A DNA stretch of 64,000 bases from Cynocephalus volans (lineage: Eukaryota; Chordata; Mammalia; Dermoptera; Cynocephalidae), in contig NC_084460.1 of assembly GCF_027409185.1 (NCBI RefSeq), positions 63,686,501-63,750,500 of the forward strand, given 5' to 3'. Position 1 is the stretch's first letter. The number at the start of each line of letters is the position of its first letter. Below are positions 56,278-64,000 of this stretch, piece by piece. The translations under genes were made by a program, and so were the position numbers. The notes under the pieces were generated by a model. The model searched no databases, was not told the DNA's origin, and saw only the letters and a list, made by a program, of their open reading frames with translations.

Positions 56278-58780
56278 TTCAAGAAGAAAAAGAATAGACT
56301 AAGCCAAAGGCTAGCAGAAGGAAGGAAATGACAAGATCAGGGCAAAGATAAACAAAATAGAGATGAGAAAAGTAATAGAGAAGATCAACAAAACTAAGAG
56401 TGGATTTTTGAAAAGCTAAACAACTGACAAACCAGTAGCTAGACTAAGAAAAAAATAGAGAAGATTTAAATAAGTAAGTCAGAAATGAAAGATGAGACAT
56501 TACAACTGATAACAGAAGGACCATAAGAGATTGTTATGAACAATTACACACCAATAGGATAACCTAAAAAAAAAAAAAAAAATGGACAAATTCCTAGAAA
56601 CATATAATCCACCAAGACTGAGCCATGAAGAAATCAGAGATCTGAACAAAGAAGTAATGAATAAACAGAGTAAATGAGTAATAAAAGGTTTCTCATCAAA
56701 TAAAAGCCCAGGACCAGATTGCTTCATGACTGAATTCTACCAAACATTTAAAGAATTACTATCAATTATGCTCAAGCTCTTCCAAAAAATAGATAGGGAG
56801 GGGATATTTCCAAATTGATTTTACAAGGCCGTCATTATCCTAATACCAAAGCAAGACACAGACACTTTAAGAAAACTACAAGCCAACATCCCAGATGAAC
56901 ACAGATGTAAAAATCCTCCACAAAATACTAGCAAACCCTATTCAACAGTATGTTAAAAGAATCATTTACCATTACGAAGTGAGATTTATCCCTGGGATGC
57001 AAGGATGATTGAACATACCCAAATCAATAAATGTGTTTCTCCATATCAACAGAATGAAGAATGAAAACCATATGATCATCTCAGCAGATGCAGAAAAAGC
57101 ATTTTACAAAATTCAACATATGCTGATGACAAAAACTCTTCATCTTAACACAATAAATGCCATATATGACAAGCCCACAGCTAACACTATCCTCAACTGT
57201 GAAAAAGTGAAAGATTTTCCTCTGAGATCAGAAACAAGATAAGGATTCCACTCTCCCTACTTCTCTTCTACATAGTACTAAAATTCCTAGCCAGAGAAAA
57301 CAGGCAAGAAAAAGAAAAAAAAGGTAACCAAAAAGGAAAGGAAGAAGTGAAATTGTCTCTATATGCTGATGTCATGATCTTATATTTAGAAAACTCTAAT
57401 GACTCCACCAATAAAACAAATAAAAATTTTAAAAACCTCTAAGAACTCAAACAAATTCAATAAAGCTGCACGATACAAAATTGACATAATGAAAATCAGT
57501 ATTGTGTCTATACATTCACAGTGAACTATCTGGAAAAAAACATATTGAAAAACCCACTTAAGAGTAAATTTAACCAAGAATGTGAATGGTGAATGATTGG
57601 TACAGTGAAGATTATAAAGAATTGATAAAGGAAATTAAAGCTGAAAATAATAAAAAGATATCTCTTGTTTATGGATTGGAAGAATATTATTAAAATATCC
57701 ATAGTAACCAATCAATGTACAGATTCAATGCAATCCCAATCAAAATTTGAGTCATTCTTCACAGAAATAGAAACAAAATCTTAAAATTCATATAGAATCA
57801 CAAAAGACCAAAAATAGCCAAAGCAATCTTGAGCAAAAAGAACAAAGAGGCATCACACTACCTGATTTCAAAATATACTGCAAAGCCACTGTAATCAAAA
57901 TGGCATGGTACTGGCATAAAAACAGATACATCTACCAAACGGAATAGGAATAGCCCATAAATATGTCCATGCATCTACAGTCAATTGATTTGCAACAAAG
58001 GTGCCAGGTTCACACAATGGGGGGAAAACTGTCTCTTCAGTAAATGATACTGGGAAAACTGGCTATCCACATGCATAAGAAAAAAATTAAACCCTTATCT
58101 CAATCATTGTACAAGAACAATTCAAAATGGATTAAAGACAAATGTAAGACCTAAAACTGTAAAAAATGCTAGAAGAAAACACAGGGAGAAAGGTCCATGA
58201 CATTAGTCTGACCACTGATTTTTTGAATATAACCCCAAAAGCACAAGCAATAAAAGCTAAAACAGACCAATGAGATTTCATTAAACTAAAAACTTCTGCA
58301 CAGCAAAGGAAACAATCAACAGAATAAAGAGACATCTACATATTAGGAGAAAACACTTGCAAATCTCACATCTGATAAGGGTCTAGTATCCAAAATATAT
58401 AAAAGACTCAAACTACTTAATAGCAGAAAAACAAATAATCCTGTTTAAAAATGGGCAAAGGACCTAAATGGACATTTCTCATAAAATAATCAAATGGCTT
58501 AGATATAAACAAAAAAAACTTCAATATCACTAATCAAAAGGAAAATGCAAATTAAAACCACAATGAGGTATCAACACACACCTGTTAGAATGGCTATTAA
58601 AAAGATGAATGACGATAACAAGAGTTTGCAAGGATGTGGAGAAAAGAGAACCTTTGTATATACTGTTGGCCCAAATGTAAATTAACATAGATATTTGGGA
58701 AAATGAAATGAAGGTTCTTTAAAAAACTAAAAATAGAACTCCCATATAATCCAGCAATTGCCCCTCTGGGAATATCTAAA
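56278..58780 (+). pseudogene. L1 ORF2 reverse transcriptase and C-terminal remnant
   Basis: Continues the L1 after the provirus. Landmarks: GACCAGATTGCTTCATGACT (56713), CCTGGGATGCAAGGATGATT (56991), the palm region near 57350-57380 (TATATGCTGATGTCATGA, YADVM-like in place of YADDM), the GGCATGGTACTGGCATAAAA block (57901), and GAGGTATCAACACACACCTG (58564). Stops throughout. The 77-codon ORF at 57009-57242 is a surviving RT piece. Confidence 0.85.
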
Positions 58781-59000
58781 GGAATTGAAATTAGTGTGTC
58801 AAAGAGATGTCTGCACTCCCAAGTTCATGGCAGCATTATTCACAAGACAGGGAAATAACTGAAGTGCCCATCGATGAACAAACAGATAAAAGAGTGATTT
58901 TATATATATAGTAGTGTGTGTGTGTGTATATATATATACTATATAGTAGTGTAAAGCTACTATAACTTCAGACATTACCATATGTATGTACAAGTATCTG

Positions 59001-59524
59001 CAAATGGTTCAGTAAAATCAAAAACAGGTCAGACACAGGCCAGATCAATTCAGTCAAGTTAGATCTCAATTACAAATAGGAGTAACCCACCTCAACAGAA
59101 TGTAAGTGAAACAAAGAAAAGCGAAAAAAATCATTAGTCCTGCAGCAATCACAGGGAGAGGCACATGGTGACGGCCTCAGTGGTGTCTAGATTGCCTGGA
59201 CTTTAGGACACTCTGTTCACAGTCTCCTTCTATCCCATAAACACAGACTCTTGTGCAGCTCCAGACCCCCACACAAGCAGATCTGTGATTACCAAAATTA
59301 CAGAGGGCATAGCAGACTCACTCCCCACCCTGGATGAAATATTCACCATGCAGGGCTGGTCATGCAGCACTATGGCTGGTACATCTGGGTCATGTATCAC
59401 CCCTGTGGTCACACAGCTGGCCCATTACTAGAATAATGTGGAGAAGAAATGTTGGGCAGACAAAAACAATAGACACTCCAAATAATTTAGTAAATGGTAA
59501 AGATCTTATTTCAATTCATCAGGT
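59001..59524. other. Low-copy stretch, nothing recognised
   Basis: 59130-59450 is GC-richer than its surroundings and has 60- and 65-codon ORFs on opposite strands, with no domain or repeat ends that I can identify. It could be an old LTR or MER fragment. Confidence 0.35.
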
Positions 59525-59902
59525 GATATAGACGGAATGTTTGTGTCTTCCCAAAATTTGTATGTTGAAGCCCTAACCCCAAATGCAATTGTCTTTGGAG
59601 ACAGGGACTTTTAGAAGGTACTAAAGGTAAAATGAGGTCATCAGGTAAGCCCCAAAATCTTCAAGACTGCTGCCCACACAAGAGAAAGAGACACCAGGGC
59701 TTTCCATCTCTCTGCCCAAGGGCACAGTGGAAAGCAATAAGGTGACTATCTGCGAGCTGGAAAAAAAGACCTTATTGGGAACAAACCTGTCGGCACCTCG
59801 ATCTTGCACTTTCAGTGTCCAAAATTGTGACAAAATAAATGTCATTGTTTAAGTCACCCAGACTACAGTATTTTGTTATGGCAGCCTAAGCAGACTAACA
59901 AT
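59525..59902 (+). mobile_element. MLT1-type LTR (ERVL-MaLR)
   Basis: TTTGTATGTTGAAGCCCTAAC, GAGAAAGAGACACCAGGGC, GTGACAAAATAAATGTCATT and TTGTTATGGCAGCCTAAGCAG are the MLT1-style landmarks in order. Confidence 0.8.
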
Positions 59903-60374
59903 GGGTTAGAAGTAAATTAGTTATAAGTCATAGGATAAGGAAGTGACATCAAAAGTTAAAATAAGATCCCCACTACACATAAAATCTAGTCAAGCAACTC
60001 CAGGGAGAGTTATCAATGAACAATTCAATTTCAACAATATTCACTTTCAACGGTTTAAAAGATAGAAAGACCTGACACCATGCTATGTCCCAAGAGAAAT
60101 CTTCTACTCCTATGACATCTTATCAATATACAAACAGATTCCCTTTGAACAATAGAATAAAAAAAAAACTGTATTTTTAGTGCAGAATGCAGTAACAGCC
60201 AACCTTGAAGCAATTTTTGTTAAGTAGTCCACAATTGCATTATGCAGCATTTCTGAAGTAATAATTACTATAAAATTAACCTCTGACACTCAAGATACCT
60301 CTGCTTTAAGAAACAAAAACCCATAACTTCATTGCTCACATACCCAAATTTATAATCTACATGTGGCAGACACA
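59903..60374. other. A/T-rich intergenic, nothing recognised
   Basis: No repeat ends, ORF above 60 codons or RNA gene features seen. Confidence 0.5.
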
Positions 60375-60870
60375 TCCTAATGTGACCTCATGTAAGCCCT
60401 GGAGTGTGGATGGGGCTTGTGATTTGGTTCTAACCACCAGAATATGGCAAAGGTGCTGGGATGTCACTCCTGTGATTATTGTTATTTAAAACCGTCCTAG
60501 CAGACTAGAGTAAAATCCTTCCTCACTACCATTAAAGAAGCAAGCAGCACTGTGTCTCCTGCCTATGAAGAGACAGGGAAATGTGGGTGGACTCCATTTG
60601 GCAACCAGTGAGAAACTGGGCCCTCAGTCATACATCCTCCAGAAAACAAGTTCTGCCAAAACCTGAATGAGCTTGGAAGCAATGTTCAACACTTGAGCCT
60701 CCAGGTGAGAATGCAGACCCACTGAAACTTCGATTGCAGCCTTCTGAGATTCTGAGCCAAGAATCCAGCGAAATTGTGCCCAGACTCCTGACCTACAAAA
60801 AATAGTAAATGTGTGCTGTTTTGAGCTAAGTTGATGGCTATTTCTTAGGCAACAAGAGAAACCTAGTGCT
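60375..60870 (+). mobile_element. Old MLT1-like LTR
   Basis: ATATGGCAAAGGTGCTGGGAT, GAAACTGGGCCCTCAGTCAT, CTGAATGAGCTTGGAAGC, CGATTGCAGCCTTCTGAGATT, then the GCCCAGACTCCTGACC end, follow a common MaLR/MLT1-class pattern. Confidence 0.7.
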
Positions 60871-61359
60871 CTGTATAAATGTCCCCAGAGACACTCCTAA
60901 GCTGATTATTTCAGTAACCCTTCACATCATCACTCACAGTGGTTCTACAGTGTTCTGCTCTGCCATTCTTAGCCCCCACACCCAAGGCAGCAATATGCAA
61001 CCAGGCGACACATCCACAAAGAGCAACATCCTGCTGAGGGAGAGTCACCTTTTCCATGTCTGTCTTATCCTTTGAAGAAACTTTTCCAGACATGCCACAG
61101 TCTTCCCAGAATGTCACTGGACAGATCTGAGTCACATACCCCAAAGGACTAACAAAAAAGATTAATCTGAGCTAATAATAAAAAGCTCAACAAAGATAAA
61201 TCCAAAAATAACTTTGTATAGGAGTAAGTAAGAAAACCAAATCACTTCTTCACCAAAAGTGAGAGATGGCTCATATGTTAAAAACAAAAAAACCCCGAAC
61301 AATCTGTTGTCACATCCTACCAATTTCTCACAGACTTTTTCTGAAAATTATAATAACCA
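60871..61359. other. Intergenic, overlapping 69- and 77-codon ORFs on opposite strands
   Basis: The two ORFs (60866-61075 plus, 60911-61144 minus) overlap almost fully. Neither resembles a known protein. Nothing else recognised. Confidence 0.4.
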
Positions 61360-61540
61360 ATACCATATCTACAGATTATATATTGTTTACCAAATACAAG
61401 GTAATATTCAAATCAATTTACTTAACTAGTTTACTCCTCACAATGACCCTTAGAGGAAGGTTCTATTATTACTCCCTTTTTAAATATAAAGAAACAGAAG
61501 CTGAGAGAGGTTAAGGTAAAAGTTATAGTAAGTGCAGCGG
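61360..61540 (+). repeat. MIR SINE
   Basis: CTCACAATGACCCTTAGAGG, then AAAGAAACAGAAGCTGAGAG and AGGTTAAGG: MIR core and 3' part. Confidence 0.78.
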
Positions 61541-62531
61541 AGATTTACCAGGTTGTCCCTATTAGGCAAGGCATGCACACAGTCCTCCATCACTGGAAAC
61601 AGATACATAAAAGATCCCTTGGTTTACACAGCACCTGCTGCACATACTCATAACTGTGCTGCTGCCACCATTTAAAGATATGAGAAATAAGAACAAAGGA
61701 GGAACTTTCTTTCCAGAGACTTCTTTTCACTGAGTAGAATGAAATAAGTAACAATGTTCACAGCTGTTATACTTCTCGCTGTGTAACCGAGATGCAAAAA
61801 AGATTACTCAAAGCAACATTGCAATGAGAAGACTGAAGGGAATGCACCTCAGCAACTCCTCTGTTAGAAGGAGAAAGTGAGTACAGCCCTGATTCAAAGT
61901 TAGCTTCTGTTTTTATTATAAAGACAAGGAAGTTTCACAAGAAAAATCAGTTGATTCAATCATTTCAAAAGGACACAAAGACACGGGCAATGTGACAAAA
62001 GTTATCCATAGCTAAGTATAGCTTAAACAATGGAACATAGTAACATCATTAAAACAGCATGTTATTCAAAAGTATAATTAGTGAAATGTTAAGCTAATTA
62101 CACTGTGACCATTATCTTTAACTTAAGATATAACTATTTTTATAACAGCTAAAACAATCATTACATTCCTATGATTCTGTGATTGTATCTTAAGTTTCCA
62201 TTAACAAAAAATTTTCCCTTCAGCAAACATTTCTCACATATTTTCCTACAGCAATTCTTTAAAATCTCTTAAGATCAGTATGTCAACCATCTGTTAACAC
62301 ACCATACCTAAAGTATACAATCCCATACCTAAACAGTGATTGGCGTTGATTTGATGCGCTATTGCCTGCTTAGCTGTAGGCCGTTGCCTCCTAGCTAAGG
62401 ACTTTTGTCCCTTAAGTTTTTTAACTAACGAGCCCTATCTAAAAAATCAAACAAGAATCAAGATTTCTAATCCTCTACATTTTATAATAAAATGAAATAT
62501 AAAGTACCAGGTGGGTATTTTCATACCTTGC
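61541..62531. other. Intergenic, nothing recognised
   Basis: A/T-rich without clear repeat ends. 62335-62440 is slightly more GC-rich (GCTAAGGACTTTTGTCCCTTAAG contains a short inverted repeat AAGGAC/GTCCCTT). No gene evidence. Confidence 0.45.
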
Positions 62532-62983
62532 TGTAGAGCTAGAGCTGGGGTCTGGAGTTCACAGACCCCTCAAGCCTGTTCACAAACACTTCACATGCAG
62601 GTCTATGAGCTAGGTAACAGCAATAAGGTCTTTGGAGCCATAGGTGAAGAAAGAATAGTCCTTATTCAGCACACACACCGCTAATAGCTAGGCAGTAGGA
62701 ACAGAAACTCAGAAAATCTACTGCTACTGGCAAAGTCCCCCCCAAAAAAACTGAGCAGCTGCCAGCAGAGTAAACATGCTCTATTTTTAGATGCAAGCTC
62801 TCTGTGGCCAGCTCTGCTTCACAAACTGAAGAACACACACAAGCAACAAACTAGAAAGATACATGGGCACACATGCCCGCTAACTCAACCCACACACAAC
62901 TTGTTTACAAGGAAATGTGCTGCTTGACCCCCAACCAGACCTGAGCCAAGGGAGCTTTACTAAATTATCCTGTTTTCCCCACA
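62532..62983 (-). mobile_element. LTR of the same unassigned family as 34824-35140
   Basis: On the minus strand it starts TGTGGGGAAAACAGG and ends near GCTCTACA. It shares with the 34824 LTR, in order, GGTCTGGTTGGGG versus TATCTGGCTGGGT, then AGCACAT..CTTGTAAAC, GAGTTAG..GCATGTG, ATCTAAAAATA and GTTACCT..CTCA. It is about 135 bp longer, with an extra block holding a possible GAATAAGG poly(A) signal. Left end and TSD are not resolved (flanks CTTGC and ATCGT). Confidence 0.65.
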
Positions 62984-63189
62984 ATCGTGCATGTAATTTT
63001 GAATTTGCACACCATCCTGAAAAGTAATTTCGTAATGTTTCAAAATCTTAAAAATGTTCACATCCTTTATTCAGCATAACTCCACATCTAGAAATGTACT
63101 CTAAAGATTTAACCAGATGTGAATTAAAAGACCTTATTTGAGGATATTTGGTTGAGAGCTCATATTTACAATGCCGTCACACAGAAAGT

Positions 63190-63480
63190 AACTAACAAGA
63201 ATAGATAAAAAACAATTCCTACCAATCCAAAATGAGCAAAGGATCTGAATTCACATTCGTCCAAAGAAGACATGAAAATGACCAACAGGTATATGAAATG
63301 GTGCTCAACATCCCTAATCATCAGGGAAATGCAAATCAAAACCATAATGATAAAACACTTCACATCCATTAGATGGCTATACTAAAAAAGAGAAGATATA
63401 AGTGTTAGCAAGGGTGTTGTATGCTGTTGGTGGGAATGTAGATTGGTGCAACCATTGTGGAAAACACTAGCTTCTTGTTT
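63190..63480 (+). mobile_element. Old L1 ORF2 3' fragment
   Basis: AAAGGATCTGAATTCACATT, CATCAGGGAAATGCAAATCA, GCTGTTGGTGGGAATGTAGA: the C-terminal L1 ORF2 blocks. 63000-63130 contains a further weak L1/HAL1-like piece. Confidence 0.85.
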
Positions 63481-63569
63481 GCAAACATGCAAGTAATTGT
63501 ACAAAAACAAACAAAGAAAAAAAAGAGCATCTGAAAAGCACACAAATAAACTGGAATCCTATTGGTTAG

Positions 63570-63800
63570 AATAGAACTTTAATAACATCCTCACACAGAA
63601 TCATCATTACAGTGAAACAGATAAAGGTTACCCAGAACGGAAATAGAGCAGGGAGTCAGGACAGTCAGACAGTCCTGACAGTCCTCAGACAGTCAAAAGA
63701 TTCTGTCAACTCCTTCCAATTTTGCTGCAGCTTCCTTTGAGGTCTCCAGGGGAACTTCTGTTGTACAGCCTTCCTCTTCTGTTATTCTTGCCTGCAGGAA
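63570..63800 (-). CDS. Candidate 3'-terminal exon of an unidentified gene
   Basis: On the minus strand a plausible acceptor TTTTTTTCCTGCAG ends at 63792. From 63791 a phase-0 frame runs 32 codons to a TGA at 63693-63695: ARITEEEGCTTEVPLETSKE followed by AAAKLEGVDRIF. The acidic, Thr/Glu-rich tail looks protein-like rather than repeat-like. About 110 bases downstream an ATTAAA (63578-63583, minus) could be the poly(A) signal. Against it: one exon only, protein not recognised, and an alternative ORF in another frame (63706-63933). Coding part would be 63693-63791. Confidence 0.3.
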
Positions 63801-64000
63801 AAAAACCATGTTTAAGTAGATGGGTCCCAACTTCCTGTCCCCACCTGAGATAAAAATTTCTGGACCCCCACAATTTCAAGACTTTACTTTCTCTGGGATT
63901 CTCCTCATCTGATGGGGAAGTCTTTGGACCCACTTATCCCTTCCGTTGCTTCTTGACATTCTGGGTTTTTGCAGGAATTTGTGGGGCTAGTACTGTGGTA

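Larger units (their letters stand above)
45480..59000 (+). mobile_element. Near-complete old L1, plus strand, split by an LTR and a provirus
   Basis: In order: tandem 5'UTR units (45690-46930), ORF1 remnant (48240-48720), ORF1-ORF2 spacer (48720-49440), endonuclease part (49440-50436), reverse transcriptase (56278-57800), C-terminal part (57800-58780) and 3' sequence to about 59000. Removing the LTR (46935-47533) and provirus (50443-56271) leaves about 7 kb. Numerous stops and frameshifts make it much older than the 30888 L1. Confidence 0.8.

Overview
The window reads as nuclear DNA of a placental mammal, most probably a colugo (Dermoptera, e.g. Galeopterus). The main evidence is eleven copies of a SINE whose head reads like tRNA-Ile (A box, a GAT anticodon region and B box around GGTTCGGATCC), in monomer and dimer forms with poly(A) tails and target-site duplications (TSDs). 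This matches what is known of the CYN family described from flying lemurs. Species is an inference from repeats only. I found no intact protein-coding gene, no rRNA and no functional tRNA gene. Nearly all of the longer ORFs are shadows of LINE-1 or SINE sequence.

Layout. 1-9225 and about 11890-20140 are two diverged copies of one segment, separated by old L1 sequence (9226-11745). Each carries the same promoter-like block. In the right copy (16340-16910) it is a CpG-rich island with ETS-, YY1- and ZNF143-type sites. In the left copy (4640-5200) almost all CpGs are gone and the YY1 block is missing. Copy-specific insertions postdate the duplication: SINEs at 119, 1497 and 15911, a 1298-bp TG..CA LTR at 6673, two MaLR-type LTRs, a 964-bp poly(T)-headed retroposed insert at 17953, and a 71-bp perfect tandem repeat at 5701. 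From 20640 to 30870 lies a mosaic of MaLR LTRs, MIRs, old L1 pieces, microsatellites and a few unexplained low-copy stretches.

30888-37235 is a full-length but inactivated LINE-1 on the minus strand with a 15-bp TSD and roughly 90-bp tandem units in its 5'UTR. It is interrupted by a 317-bp LTR with a 5-bp TSD and by one SINE. A plus-strand ORF2 piece at 28946-30025 shares its stops and an internal deletion. 37255-45470 holds an L2, old L1 ends, several LTRs and a solo LTR (43130-43689).

About 45480-59000 is one old plus-strand L1 split by an LTR (46935-47533) and by an endogenous betaretrovirus-like provirus (50443-56271). The provirus has a perfect 6-bp TSD, paired LTRs, a primer-binding site matching tRNA-Met, a gag matrix remnant, env transmembrane remnants and a polypurine tract, but no visible pro or pol. 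The solo LTR at 43130 belongs to the same family. The right end (59000-64000) has MLT1-type LTRs, a MIR, a second member of the 317-bp LTR family (62532-62983, minus) and a candidate 3'-terminal exon on the minus strand (63693-63791). The window is therefore mainly a stratified record of retroelement insertions. The CpG-island promoter and a few possible exons are the only candidates for host gene function.
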